Assembly (NCBI RefSeq): GCF_900142085.1
Contig: NZ_FQZQ01000004.1
Location: 1 to 64,000, forward strand
Origin: Shimia gijangensis
Lineage (GTDB): Bacteria > Pseudomonadota > Alphaproteobacteria > Rhodobacterales > Rhodobacteraceae
Direction: 5' to 3'
Length of the DNA: 64,000 bases
Positions 36,201-44,562 of the stretch are shown here, in pieces. A program made the position numbers and the translations under genes. Within the stretch, counting starts at the first letter, position 1, and each line of letters begins with the position of its first letter. Below the pieces are notes generated by a model. It did no database searches and was not told where the DNA came from. It saw only the letters and a list, made by a program, of their open reading frames with translations.

Positions 36201-36651
36201 CGTTCTGGGGTTGGCACCCCTGTTGTTCGAACGCTCACAACAGGCGCAATTCTTGAAACCCACCGTGATCACATTGGTTTATGGTCTGGCCTTTGGGTTG
36301 TTTCTGGTGCTGCTGGTGGTGCCAGCGCTGATCGCCGTTCAGTCAGATGTGGCGCGCCAGATTCAGGCCCTACGTCGCAGCGTGCGTAGCATTAAGTTGC
36401 GCCTTTTGATGGGAGTGTCTGCTGTGCTTTTGATGGCATGGCTGGCAGCAACCGTCGGGTATTCTGTCGTCACCGGAGGCGTTTATCCAGGGCTTGCTTC
36501 GGTCTTGCCGATGCTGGCCGGGACGCCAAACATTGCCATGGTTGTGGCAGTTTTCTTTTTTGGTGCATGGGCGTTAACGACAGGTATCTTTGGACTCGCA
36601 GCATTGCGCATGGCCTTGTGGCGGCGCCGACACGCCTCTGTGGGCACCTGA
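33250..36651 (+). CDS. RND-family efflux permease
   Basis: Inner membrane proton-driven pump of 1133 residues. It has the RND layout: N-terminal helix (AANLLLVVLIVAGLLAAP), a large periplasmic domain, six helices including LGIVVDDAIVVGEHADHRAR with the proton-relay acidic pair, a second periplasmic domain, and a second helix bundle with GIIINDSIVLVSTVDEY. The start is TTG 33250 with AGGGAG close upstream. Extra C-terminal helices (about 1045-1120) are longer than in AcrB. Co-transcribed with the adaptor. Confidence 0.94.
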   Translation: MRTISAPANGVLSYFTRHGTAANLLLVVLIVAGLLAAPRMRAQFFPDVVIDNVSVSVTWEGAGASDVDAAIVQVLEPALLSVEGVESTASRSLEGSARITLDFEPGWDMARAADDVQTAVDATTTLPDDADDPKVKRGAWRDRVTDVVITGPVDPTQLGRYTDEFLTRLFAAGVTRTTIRGVAAPQTIIEVSTVDLMTHDVSIEEIAIAIAQEVNTDPAGDVEGANARVRTGVEKRAPDQIAAILLRSNPDGSKLTIGDVATLRVEGVTRNRSYFVGEDPAMSIRVDRSSQGDAIAIQERVENVAAEMQTTLPKGVTVQLTRTRAEAITSRLDLLLDNGLMGLGLVVALLFLFLNARTAIWVAAGIPVAMLATIALMYAFGLTINMISLFALIITLGIVVDDAIVVGEHADHRARNLGEPPMIAAENAARRMAMPVFSATLTTVIAFFGLTAISGRFGEMIADIPFTVIVVLLASLVECFLILPHHMAHALAHSAKDHWYDAPSRVVNRAFRWYRSRIFRPVMGLVVWARYPVLALATVVLASQLALFVSGDVKWRFFNSPERGSVTGNFFMLPSATREDTLAQMRELQRATEALGKEYEERYGRNPLDYVLAEVGGNSGYGLAGAETLDDDLKGGIGIELIDADLRPYSSFAFVGELQERVGKHPLSDTVSFRGWRSGPAGDALDVQFFGAEAATLKQASESLKTAVTQYPEVSAVEDNLAYDKEELILELTPQGRALGFNIDGLGRVLRHRLNGLEAATYPEGPRSAAIRVELPKDELTANFLEGSLMRTPAGKYVPLADLVTVERRTGFSTVRRENGIRVVSVTGDISEDDPARAEEISNLLRTEILPEIASQQQVEWRLAGLAEQEDEFLSDAWLGLLMCLTGIYIVLAWVFASWVRPMVVMAIIPFGLVGTIYGHHFHNVPLSMFTVVGLLGLTGIIINDSIVLVSTVDEYAKTRGLVPSIIDGAADRLRPMMLTSATTVLGLAPLLFERSQQAQFLKPTVITLVYGLAFGLFLVLLVVPALIAVQSDVARQIQALRRSVRSIKLRLLMGVSAVLLMAWLAATVGYSVVTGGVYPGLASVLPMLAGTPNIAMVVAVFFFGAWALTTGIFGLAALRMALWRRRHASVGT

Positions 36652-37458
36652 TCAGCCTGCTGAACACCCTTGGATGTCAACCGCGTGGCGCTTGCCCAAA
36701 ACCGTGAACCTGAGCGTCGACCGGTTCACCATGAAGCTGTCTCCATTCACATGCATCAATTCGCTTTTGGCCACTAGAACCCCGCCTTCGCGGTGAGTTT
36801 TCGCCTCGGAAACCCAGACAAGCGGATTGTCGGTCTCGATCACAGCAATCTCGTCCCCACCTGTACTGGGCAGATGCAATCGTGCGGTCACCATCAGGCC
36901 ATCGGCCGACGTCGATATCCGGCAGGATGCCTTTTTGACACCGGCCTCGGATTTGGTCAGAGGACGAGAGGCAATGGCGGCGGCAATAATCGGGTCACGT
37001 TTTCCGGTGTCCTTAGGAAATTTGGCGGACACTTTCAGACGTTGAGGCACGCAAATGTCGCGACACACACCGATATCCATTACCGCCTTAAAGCGGACCT
37101 GCTTGCCATCCTTCTTTGGCGTGATGTGAACGGGCAAAATCAACTCTTCTTTATAGCCGATCGAGCGCATGCCATTTTGCGAAAACACCTCGGGGGTTGG
37201 CCAAGTGACGCCCACAGATTGCACGTTGCTTGATCCGGTCCAGTCAAAGCTTGGCGGGATGCCCGCATCTCCGGGAGCGCGCCAATAAGTTTTCCAGCCA
37301 GGATTAAGGGTGATCCGGATGGCAGCGATCCTGCTGCCGTCTTTTTCCTGCCAACCAGGTAGCACTTCAGCTTGCACGACACGGTCGAAAGATTGTGCAA
37401 TCACGGGCAGGGCAAGGCCGGTCAGGCATAAGGCGGTCAGGATCAGGCGTTTAATCAT
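36652..37458 (-). CDS. Exported DsbD N-terminal-domain-like protein
   Basis: A 268-residue periplasmic protein with signal peptide MIKRLILTALCLTGLALPVIA. The domain resembles the DsbD alpha (thiol-disulfide) domain: PGWKTYWRAPGDAGIPPSF and the redox pair VCRDICVPQ. The membrane and thioredoxin-like parts of DsbD are absent, so it is a stand-alone electron acceptor or carrier; partners must be encoded elsewhere. It is directly convergent with the RND pump (stops adjacent). Confidence 0.87.
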   Translation of the reverse strand: MIKRLILTALCLTGLALPVIAQSFDRVVQAEVLPGWQEKDGSRIAAIRITLNPGWKTYWRAPGDAGIPPSFDWTGSSNVQSVGVTWPTPEVFSQNGMRSIGYKEELILPVHITPKKDGKQVRFKAVMDIGVCRDICVPQRLKVSAKFPKDTGKRDPIIAAAIASRPLTKSEAGVKKASCRISTSADGLMVTARLHLPSTGGDEIAVIETDNPLVWVSEAKTHREGGVLVAKSELMHVNGDSFMVNRSTLRFTVLGKRHAVDIQGCSAG

Positions 37459-37613
37459 GTTTCCTATGTGGGCGATTGGTCGTTCAATGCCAATTCACTT
37501 TCGGGCGAGAAAAAGTGCGCAGTTTGTAACATCTGCCGCGCCATAGCGCCGCGAGGGGCTTGCACGATGCGCGTTGCACCCGCATCTTGGGGGAAGCAGA
37601 AGGAGCGGTTTGC

Positions 37614-38192
37614 TTGAGTAAAGAACCCGACCAAGACCTGAACCTGACCGGCAAAATCCTCATTGCCATGCCCGGAATGGGAGATCCTCGGTTCGCCCAC
37701 TCGGTGGTGTTGATGTGTGCCTATTCTACAGACGGTGCAATGGGACTGATTGTGAACAAATCCGTCGAAGGCATGAGCCTTGATGCCTTGTTGGACCAGC
37801 TATCGATTGAACATGAAGGGCAGGCAGGAACCGCAGGGCTGTATTTTGGAGGGCCGGTTGAGACCGGGCGGGGATTCGTGTTGCACACCCCGGACTATCA
37901 CTCGAACCTTTCGACCATGGACATTGATGGGCGGTTCGCGATGACGGCCACGCAGGACATCCTTGAGGATATTGCTTCTGGTGGCGGGCCGTCCTCGGCG
38001 CTTGTGGCGTTGGGGTATAGCGGGTGGGGGCCGGGTCAGCTTGAAGCCGAGATTGCTGCCAATGGGTGGTTGATTGCTGAGCCTAGTCAAGCATTGGTGT
38101 TTGAGGAAGATGACGCAAAAATCTGGTCAGAAGCGATGAAGTCTCTGGGAATCGATCCGATTACCTTGTCTGCCACTGCAGGTCGCGCATAA
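37614..38192 (+). CDS. YqgE/AlgH-family protein (DUF179)
   Basis: A 192-residue member of the YqgE family: LTGKILIAMPGMGDPRFAHSVV at the start (read as ILIAMPGMGDPRF), LIVNKSVEGMSLDALLDQL and YFGGPVETGRGFVLH. I choose TTG 37614 because AAGGAG precedes it by eight bases and the family begins there; the frame is open 18 codons further. The function is uncertain in the literature; once linked to alginate regulation. Confidence 0.88.
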   Translation: MSKEPDQDLNLTGKILIAMPGMGDPRFAHSVVLMCAYSTDGAMGLIVNKSVEGMSLDALLDQLSIEHEGQAGTAGLYFGGPVETGRGFVLHTPDYHSNLSTMDIDGRFAMTATQDILEDIASGGGPSSALVALGYSGWGPGQLEAEIAANGWLIAEPSQALVFEEDDAKIWSEAMKSLGIDPITLSATAGRA

Positions 38193-38253
38193 GGGGCGCT
38201 GCCCCTCACGCCGTCTTTGCGTGGCAAAGACAGCGTTCACCCCGGGATATTTT
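38192..38253 (-). repeat. Dispersed intergenic repeat, copy B
   Basis: On the minus strand: ATATCCCGGGGTGAA, a 12-bp hairpin (CGCTGTCTTTGC / GCAAAGACGGCG, one G-U wobble), then AGGGGCAGCGCCCCT. It starts at the last base of the YqgE gene and lies between convergent genes. Both hairpin arms differ from copy A in a paired manner. Confidence 0.85.
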
Positions 38254-38267
38254 AAACCAGATGATGA

Positions 38268-39254
38268 TCAGGGGCGTGGTGCAGCTGCGCGGCGCAAACG
38301 ATCATTGATGGCGCGCCCAAGCCCGTGGTTTGGGATCGGAGAGACAGCAATGGTTTGAGCCGCCAGTGCGTCCATCGCGTGCAAATGACCAAAGAGATTG
38401 GCTGCAGCCTCAGTCAGATCTCCTGCGGGCGAGAGATTTACGGTGGCCTCTACCGGACCAAACCCAAGCAGCATCTCGCCCTCACGCAGGTCGGTCGCAT
38501 TGAGACGCACAGGGGCGCCGGGGGCATAGTGAGATGTCATTTGACCGGGTGCGGTCAGCGGGTCGCTGGATTGATACACATCAATCGGGCCACCAAGAGC
38601 GGCTTCGATCGCTTCCAGAGGCAGGCCTCCGGGACGCAGAAGTGTTGGACCCTCGGAAAGGCCGACAATGGTGGATTCCAAACCAACGTCGCAGTCGCCT
38701 CCGTCCAGAATGGCGGCAATCCGTCCGGATAGTCCTGCCTCGACATGAGTTGCGCATGTGGGGCTGATTTTGCCTGAAGGATTGGCAGAAGGTGCCGCGA
38801 CCGGACTGCCAAAAGTATCCAACAAGTGACGCGCAACGGCGTGTTCCGGAATGCGTATGGCCAGGGTTGGCAGGTCAGCGGTGACCAAAGGGGATAGGCC
38901 AGACCCGGGGCGGATCGGCAGAACCAATGTCAAAGGACCGGGCCAAAAGGCGCTGGCCAGCCGATCGGCTTCGTCGGTCCAGACAGCATAGGTTTTTGCG
39001 ACAGCCACTGATGGAACATGTACGATCAGCGGATTGAAACGCGGACGTCCTTTGGCCTCAAAAACGCGGGCGACGGCCATGTCGTTGCGCGCGTCTGCTC
39101 CAAGCCCATAGACAGTCTCTGTCGGGAAGGCGACAAGCTGGCCTTTGGCCAAGGTTGCAGCTGCCCGCGCATAGCCGTCCATGTCTGGTTTGAGGATTTG
39201 TGTCTCCACGTCGCGATCTCCTGTGACGCTGCGTTTCTCTGGGACAGCGCCCAT
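38268..39254 (-). CDS. L-threonylcarbamoyladenylate synthase (Sua5 type)
   Basis: A 328-residue enzyme making the threonylcarbamoyl-AMP used in tRNA t6A modification. The YrdC core (about 25-215) has LVAFPTETVYGLGADA and KGRPRFNPLIVHV; the C-terminal ~100 residues form the Sua5 domain (TAPGQMTSHYAPGAPV linker). The true start may be a GTG a few codons inside (VETQILKPD). Single gene, convergent with YqgE. Confidence 0.93.
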   Translation of the reverse strand: MGAVPEKRSVTGDRDVETQILKPDMDGYARAAATLAKGQLVAFPTETVYGLGADARNDMAVARVFEAKGRPRFNPLIVHVPSVAVAKTYAVWTDEADRLASAFWPGPLTLVLPIRPGSGLSPLVTADLPTLAIRIPEHAVARHLLDTFGSPVAAPSANPSGKISPTCATHVEAGLSGRIAAILDGGDCDVGLESTIVGLSEGPTLLRPGGLPLEAIEAALGGPIDVYQSSDPLTAPGQMTSHYAPGAPVRLNATDLREGEMLLGFGPVEATVNLSPAGDLTEAAANLFGHLHAMDALAAQTIAVSPIPNHGLGRAINDRLRRAAAPRP

Positions 39255-39331
39255 CGGCCCCTTACCTTAGGGCGCAAAGCTGCATACAAGCGCCAGCGCA
39301 CAATGCCAAGTCGCAACATTAGGAGACCGCC

Positions 39332-41050
39332 ATGTCATTTCGAGCCCCTGTATCCGACTATCAGTTCCTGTTTGAACATGTCGTTGGGCTGGCGGATGTC
39401 ACTGCGACCGATCGCTTTGCCGAGGCTGACAAAGACGTTATAGATGCCATCCTGACCGAAGCGGGCCGCATGTGCGAAGAGGTCATGTACCCGGTTCAGC
39501 GCAATGGCGATCTGGATGGGGCTGTGTTGGAAAACGGTGTTGTACGCACCTCCAAAGGATTTGCCGAAGCCTATGGTCAGGTCGCTGAGGGGGGCTGGAT
39601 TTCGACCAGTGCGGACCCTGAGTATGGCGGTATGGGCCTACCGCACACGATCACCACAGCCGTCAATGAAATGATGAGCGCGGCCTGCCTGTCTCTGCAG
39701 TTGAATCCGCTGATGACCCAAGGCCAGATTGAGGCACTGGAGCACCACGCCAGTGATGAAATCAAGGCTGTCTATTTGCCCAAACTGATAACAGGTGAAT
39801 GGTCAGGGACGATGAACCTGACAGAACCACAAGCAGGATCGGACGTCGGCGCGTTAAGTTCCAAAGCCGAACCAAATGGCGACGGGTCTTTTGCCGTAAC
39901 AGGGCAAAAGATTTTCATCAGCTGGGGTGATAACGATTTTACCGACAATGTCTGCCATCTGGTTCTGGCGCGTTTGCCAGACGGTGTTCCCGGCACTAAA
40001 GGGATCAGCCTGTTTATCGTGCCGCGTAACATCCCGGATGAAAACGGCGAACCGGGTGTGGCCAACAGCCTCAAGGTGGTGAGCCTAGAGCATAAACTGG
40101 GCCTTCACGGATCACCCACAGCGGTGATGCAGTTTGACGGCGCCACTGGCTGGCTGATCGGCGAGCCGCACGATGGGATGCGCGCCATGTTCACAATGAT
40201 GAACAACGCCCGTTTGGGTGTTGGATGTCAGGGCATCGGGGCGGCTGAAGGCGCATACCAACATGCGTTGGGCTATGCGCTGGAACGCAAGCAAGGGCGC
40301 ACGCCCGTTGAGGATGGTTCAGGTACCATTGTTGACCATGCCGATGTCCGCCGGATGCTGGCTACGATGAAAGTCGAAATTTTTGCCGCTCGCGCAATTG
40401 CTATGTCCTGCGCCGTGGCGATTGACATGGGCACTGCCACCGGTGACGGCGAATGGAAAGCCCGCGCGGCATTCCTCACACCGATTGCCAAGGCGTTTGG
40501 AACGGATACCGGCATCGCCGTATCCGAGATGGGGGTGCAGGTCCATGGCGGCATGGGCTTCATCGAAGAAACCGGCGCCGCGCAATATGCACGCGATGTA
40601 CGGGTTACAGCGATTTACGAAGGCACCAACGGCATTCAATCGATGGACCTCGTGGCGCGCAAGTTGATGGATGGAGGCGAAGCCGCCTATCGCCTGCTGG
40701 ATGAAATCGAGGCACATGCCGAAGACGCTCGTACCAAAATGCCTGAGCTGGCCGAACCCGTCTGGGAAGCCACCGAAACCTTGCGCGAGACGACCGAATG
40801 GTTGGTGACTCAAGGTGATCTGAATGACCGGTTCGCTGGGTCTGTTCCCTTCCTCAAAGGCTTTGCCCGTGTGTTGGGCGCGCATTTCCATCTAAAAGCG
40901 GCCATGGGCGAAGGTGAAAACGGTGCCCGCAGCAAGCTTGCACGTTTCTACATCACCCGTATGTTGCCTGAACATGTGGGTCTGTTGGCCCATGCGGTGC
41001 GTGGCGCCGACGACCTTTATGCAATCAGTGTGGATGACCTCAGCGCATGA
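39332..41050 (+). CDS. Acyl-CoA dehydrogenase, DmdC-like
   Basis: A 572-residue flavoprotein of the long acyl-CoA dehydrogenase form with a C-terminal extension. FAD/substrate motifs include MNLTEPQAGSDVGAL (about 165), GQKIFISWGDND, and VHGGMGFIEETGAAQYARDV (about 405) with IYEGTNGIQSMDLVAR (about 427), containing the catalytic Glu in YEGTNGIQ. The N-terminal segment MSFRAPVSDYQFLFEHV is typical of DmdC-type dehydrogenases, one of which oxidises 3-methylmercaptopropionyl-CoA in DMSP demethylation. The roseobacter group has several paralogues, so the exact substrate is open. It overlaps the MBL gene by four bases. Confidence 0.88.
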   Translation: MSFRAPVSDYQFLFEHVVGLADVTATDRFAEADKDVIDAILTEAGRMCEEVMYPVQRNGDLDGAVLENGVVRTSKGFAEAYGQVAEGGWISTSADPEYGGMGLPHTITTAVNEMMSAACLSLQLNPLMTQGQIEALEHHASDEIKAVYLPKLITGEWSGTMNLTEPQAGSDVGALSSKAEPNGDGSFAVTGQKIFISWGDNDFTDNVCHLVLARLPDGVPGTKGISLFIVPRNIPDENGEPGVANSLKVVSLEHKLGLHGSPTAVMQFDGATGWLIGEPHDGMRAMFTMMNNARLGVGCQGIGAAEGAYQHALGYALERKQGRTPVEDGSGTIVDHADVRRMLATMKVEIFAARAIAMSCAVAIDMGTATGDGEWKARAAFLTPIAKAFGTDTGIAVSEMGVQVHGGMGFIEETGAAQYARDVRVTAIYEGTNGIQSMDLVARKLMDGGEAAYRLLDEIEAHAEDARTKMPELAEPVWEATETLRETTEWLVTQGDLNDRFAGSVPFLKGFARVLGAHFHLKAAMGEGENGARSKLARFYITRMLPEHVGLLAHAVRGADDLYAISVDDLSA

Positions 41051-42093
41051 GAGATGATTTGACGGGGATTCGTTACCCATGGGAAGAAGCCCCGGCAGAG
41101 GGTGAAGCGATTGAAGTGGCCAAAGGCGTGTTGTGGATACGCCTTCCGCTGCCGATGGCTTTGGATCACGTGAACATCTATGCGCTGGACGAAGGCGACG
41201 GGTGGACCGTGATCGATACCGGGTTTTCGTCCAAGCGCTGCAAGGATATCTGGCGCGGATTAATGGAAACTGGGCCATTGGCCGGCAAACCTGTCACACG
41301 TTTGATTTGCACACACCACCACCCGGACCACATCGGACTGGCTGGCTGGTTTCAGTCAGAATATGGCGCCGAACTGTGGATGACCCGCACCGCGTGGTTG
41401 ATGGGACGCATGTTGCAGTTGGATGAACAAGCCGTGCCGACGCAAGAAACGCTGAAGTTTTACCGGTCCTGCGGTATGGATGAAGAGGTTTTTCGCCAAC
41501 GTGTTAGCGAACGCCCGTTCAACTTTTCGGATGTCGTTGATCCTATGCCTGTTGGCTATAAGCGCATCAAAGAAGGTGATATCGTCGAAATCGGTGGTCG
41601 CAGCTGGGATGTGCGGATCGGCAACGGTCATGCCCCTGAACACGCGACGTTCTGGAGCCGGGATGACAATCTTGTGCTTTCGGGCGATCAGATTCTGCCT
41701 TCAATCAGTTCGAACATTGGCGTCTATGCCACGGAACCAGATGCCGATCCGGTAGGAGAGTGGCTCGAATCCTGCGAACGCCTGGCCAAGTTTGGCCGCC
41801 CGGATCACCTTGTCCTAGGCGGCCATAAGTTACCGTTTACGGGACTACAGCTTCGTATGAAGCAATTGGCTGATAACCATTACGGCGCATTGGACCGGTT
41901 GTTGGAACATCTGGATACGCCCAAAACCGGCGGCGAATGTTTCCTTCCGATCTTTAAGCGCCATATCGGCGGATCGGCCTATGGGCTTGCACTTGTCGAA
42001 GCGATTGCCCATCTCAATCATCTGTATCATGTTGGAAAAGTGACCCGCACCGCCCGAGAGGGCGGGGCGTGGTTGTGGCAACGTAAGGGGTAG
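41047..42093 (+). CDS. Metallo-beta-lactamase-fold hydrolase
   Basis: A 348-residue hydrolase with the metal motif CTHHHPDHIGLAG (HxHxDH type, about residue 80), further ligands in GHAPEHATF and LSGDQILP, and a late GGHKLPF. The C-terminal ~110 residues are an extra helical region seen in thioesterase-like or acyl-hydrolase members. Coupled to the acyl-CoA dehydrogenase, it could act as a thioesterase or lactonase on an acyl product; this is an inference from context. Confidence 0.87.
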   Translation: MRDDLTGIRYPWEEAPAEGEAIEVAKGVLWIRLPLPMALDHVNIYALDEGDGWTVIDTGFSSKRCKDIWRGLMETGPLAGKPVTRLICTHHHPDHIGLAGWFQSEYGAELWMTRTAWLMGRMLQLDEQAVPTQETLKFYRSCGMDEEVFRQRVSERPFNFSDVVDPMPVGYKRIKEGDIVEIGGRSWDVRIGNGHAPEHATFWSRDDNLVLSGDQILPSISSNIGVYATEPDADPVGEWLESCERLAKFGRPDHLVLGGHKLPFTGLQLRMKQLADNHYGALDRLLEHLDTPKTGGECFLPIFKRHIGGSAYGLALVEAIAHLNHLYHVGKVTRTAREGGAWLWQRKG

Positions 42094-42096
42094 ACC

Positions 42097-42561
42097 ATGA
42101 TGGGTGATGAGATTGAGACCAGCGCAGAAGCTGCTGAAGCTGCCGCGATGCCGCGTCGACACGAAGTGCATGCGGACCCTGAAGTTGAGCCGTGCAAAGA
42201 CATTCCAGAGTCGGTTTCTCAGACACCTGTAGCCCAGAAAAGCCCAGCGGAATGGGCCTACGAGCGGTTAATCCTTTATATCCAGAACTTTGAAGAACAG
42301 CTCGACAACGAGCACGAAGTTGCCATGGGCTTTGCCGGCGGTGAGACAGGTGTGCTTCGGATCGAAGGCATGGGCTTTTTCGACCCGGATATGATCACTT
42401 TTTATGGCTCGGATTCGATGGGGGTGAAGACCCAGTTGATTCAACATGTCAGCCAGCTTTCGGTGATGCTTCGGGCACTACCCAAAGAGGTTGAAAGAGA
42501 GGCCCCTTCACGGATTGGGTTCCGTTTGGCGGCCGATCTGGCCAAAAACAACGAAAAGTGA
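42097..42561 (+). CDS. Hypothetical protein, probably DUF6173 family
   Basis: A 154-residue soluble protein. After a variable, acidic N-terminal 45 residues comes SPAEWAYERLILYIQNFEEQ and GETGVLRIEGMGFFDPDMITF, then a C-terminal QLSVMLRALPKEVEREAPSRIGF, read in parts. I associate these with the DUF6173 family of Rhodobacterales, without known function. It starts four bases after the MBL gene. Confidence 0.75.
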   Translation: MMGDEIETSAEAAEAAAMPRRHEVHADPEVEPCKDIPESVSQTPVAQKSPAEWAYERLILYIQNFEEQLDNEHEVAMGFAGGETGVLRIEGMGFFDPDMITFYGSDSMGVKTQLIQHVSQLSVMLRALPKEVEREAPSRIGFRLAADLAKNNEK

Positions 42562-42646
42562 CGCGTTTTCTATGCGATTGACGTGGTGACAGGCCCGCAC
42601 GAATCCAGTATTCAACGATGAACGAATACTATTGGAAGGCGCGACA

Positions 42647-42781
42647 ATGTCTGATCACAAACACGGCTCTATGAACACAGACGTTCAGGAAAAAACTTTT
42701 TCAGGTTTTATCAAGGCATCCACCTGGGTGGCAGGGCTGTCAATTGCAGTTTTGATTTTCATGGCTTTGGTAAACAGCTAA
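42647..42781 (+). CDS. aa3-type cytochrome c oxidase subunit IV
   Basis: A 44-residue protein, MSDHKHGSMNTDVQEKTF..., with a hydrophilic His-rich start and one membrane helix (WVAGLSIAVLIFMALV). It fits the small bacterial subunit IV family of aa3 cytochrome c oxidase, which binds alongside subunits I and III. The start at ATG 42647 follows GGAAGG at a good distance. The other oxidase genes are not in the window, which is usual for this subunit. Confidence 0.88.
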   Translation: MSDHKHGSMNTDVQEKTFSGFIKASTWVAGLSIAVLIFMALVNS

Positions 42782-42814
42782 AGCCCCGGTAACTCTGTTA
42801 CGGGCAGTAAGTCC

Positions 42815-43462
42815 ATGACTAGATTTTTGCGTCTTTGCACTGGCCTTTTGATCGCGATGTCTTTGGCAGCCTGTGCTGTCAACAAGGACAATGCGTCCGA
42901 CGAAGAAATCCGCGCTGTGGCCTATAGCGACGGCGGCCAACCCAGGTTGACTCTTTATACGATGGTCAGCAATGACACCGGGTCCGGCGCGCATACATCA
43001 CTTTTGATCAATGGATCGCAACGCGTTGCCTGGGATCCTGCCGGTAGTTTCCGCGCAGAAGGCATCGTCGCGCGCGGCGACGTCGTCTACGGCATGTCAC
43101 CCAAAATGGTCGATTACTATACGCGCTATCATGCGCGTGAGACCTATCATGTCATCATTCAGGAGTTGGATGTCAGCCCCGAGATCGCCGAACAAGCGTT
43201 GCGTACCGTTGCAAGCTACGGTGCTGTCCCCCAATCGCAGTGTGCCCTCAGCACTTCGGCGATTATGCGGTCTTTGCCAGGTTTTGAAGCACTTCCCAGC
43301 ACCTATTATCCTAACAAGCTCGAAGAGGCGTTTGCCCAATATGGCCCGACCCGCAAAGAGCTTTGGGAATACGACGCGGATGACAAATCCAAAGTTTTGC
43401 AGGAATACAATTCCGAACTGGTTGCTCAGCAACGCGCTGCTCGCGAAAGTGCCAGCGAATAA
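42815..43462 (+). CDS. Lipoprotein, possible permuted papain-like fold
   Basis: A 215-residue lipoprotein with a signal and lipobox (LLIAMSLAACAVNK, acylated Cys20). The mature part has TGSGAHTSLLINGSQRVAWDPAGS and a later conserved-looking CALSTSAIMRSLPGF with a Cys, a pattern I associate with permuted NlpC/P60-like hydrolases (His early, Cys late). Activity is a guess. It follows the oxidase subunit gene by 33 bp. Confidence 0.75.
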   Translation: MTRFLRLCTGLLIAMSLAACAVNKDNASDEEIRAVAYSDGGQPRLTLYTMVSNDTGSGAHTSLLINGSQRVAWDPAGSFRAEGIVARGDVVYGMSPKMVDYYTRYHARETYHVIIQELDVSPEIAEQALRTVASYGAVPQSQCALSTSAIMRSLPGFEALPSTYYPNKLEEAFAQYGPTRKELWEYDADDKSKVLQEYNSELVAQQRAARESASE

Positions 43463-43506
43463 CCGTGTCAGGGATTAACCGAACACATTAATCGCACCGT
43501 GAAGCG

Positions 43507-43801
43507 TCATAGCTCCACCGCTGTTGGCGACAGCACATTCTTTGTGAAGTATCCCAGCGTCAATGTCACCGATGCCGCACTTAATCGGGTTGGGTCAGGC
43601 TACCCATCCGTTGCGTCAGGCCACATGGCCAACGGAGCAACAAGCCCCGGTAGGATTGCCACGGCTGTCATAACGCAAGTGGCGCAACACCCAAGGCGGC
43701 ATTGCGCGGTCTCCGACAAGTCCGGTAAGTAAAAACCGCATGCCAAATCTGCCCAGCCCCATCAAAATGATGACAATCCACAATTGGATTCGGTCTATCA
43801 T
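43507..43801 (-). pseudogene. azlD: azlD pseudogene
   Basis: Small subunit of an AzlCD branched-chain amino acid exporter, decayed. The first 42 codons read MIDRIQLWIVIILMGLGRFG...VLRHLRY, a normal AzlD start. A one-base insertion shifts the frame after RHLRY; in the corrected frame RYTAVAILPGLVAPLAMWPD and VTLTLGYFTKNVLSP follow, but with an in-frame stop after ATDG. The ATG overlaps the stop of the azlC remnant (ATGA), as in intact operons. Confidence 0.88.
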
Positions 43802-44509
43802 TGGGCTGCCCTCTGCGAGGACCAGACGTCGGTTCGCGGGCCGGCCATCATGCCCCCAAATCCGGCGTCCATCAGGCCGAGATTATACGGTACTCAGGCG
43901 AGACTGAGCGCCAGAGCCACAGAAACCAAAGCCGCCATGACATGCGCGCCTGCGCGCAGCATTGGGCCGATCATGGCTCAAAAGGTTATTGGCACGGCGA
44001 AATCCAGCGCCAGTTCTGGCGGAATTGATTTACCCACCAAGGCGCCGATAGGTGTGAACAGATACCAGTTCGGGCAAATGGGCGTCACGGTTCCCATGAA
44101 ATAGACCCCTTTTTCGGGCCTGGTCATTCTGGGTTTGTTTTCAAACTCCAACACACTTAGCGCATGGGACTGATCCTCAGTGAAATAGGCCAGAATGGCG
44201 CGATGCCACATCGGGCTGCACCCAAATTAAGGGGCAATGACGCTGAATACATCGCCATTCGCAGTTTCACAGCCAAGCAGAAGCCAACACAACGACTGAG
44301 GGGGCATTTTCATTCATCAGTTGTAGAGCGGTGAACTGGACCGCGCCCGCGATAACAACATTCGAAAAGGTCATTGTCTCGAACACCGACAGAACTGCTT
44401 CGATGGCCATTGCCCCGAACTAGGTCGAAAAGGGGATAATCACGACAATAATCGGTGCGCTGTCGCGAAATCATTTCCAATATGCCGATTTGATGCTGGA
44501 GGAAGCCAT
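43798..44509 (-). pseudogene. azlC: azlC pseudogene
   Basis: Large subunit of the AzlCD exporter, decayed. From ATG 44509 the frame gives recognisable AzlC segments: DSAPIIVVIIPFST, FGAMAIEAVLSVFETMTFSN, VIAGAVQFTALQLM, then a frameshift (VKLRMAMYSASL in a second frame), then AILAYFTEDQSHALSVLEF and LALDFAVPITF, and VPYNLGLMDAGFGGMMAG. At least four in-frame stops (for example after YWK, PFST, PITF, LSLA) and one or two frameshifts are present, so no full product can be made. Confidence 0.9.
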
Positions 44510-44562
44510 CGCTTGATCCTAGATTGGGTTTGTTCAACCGCCCTTGTGCCATCGGCTTGGAG

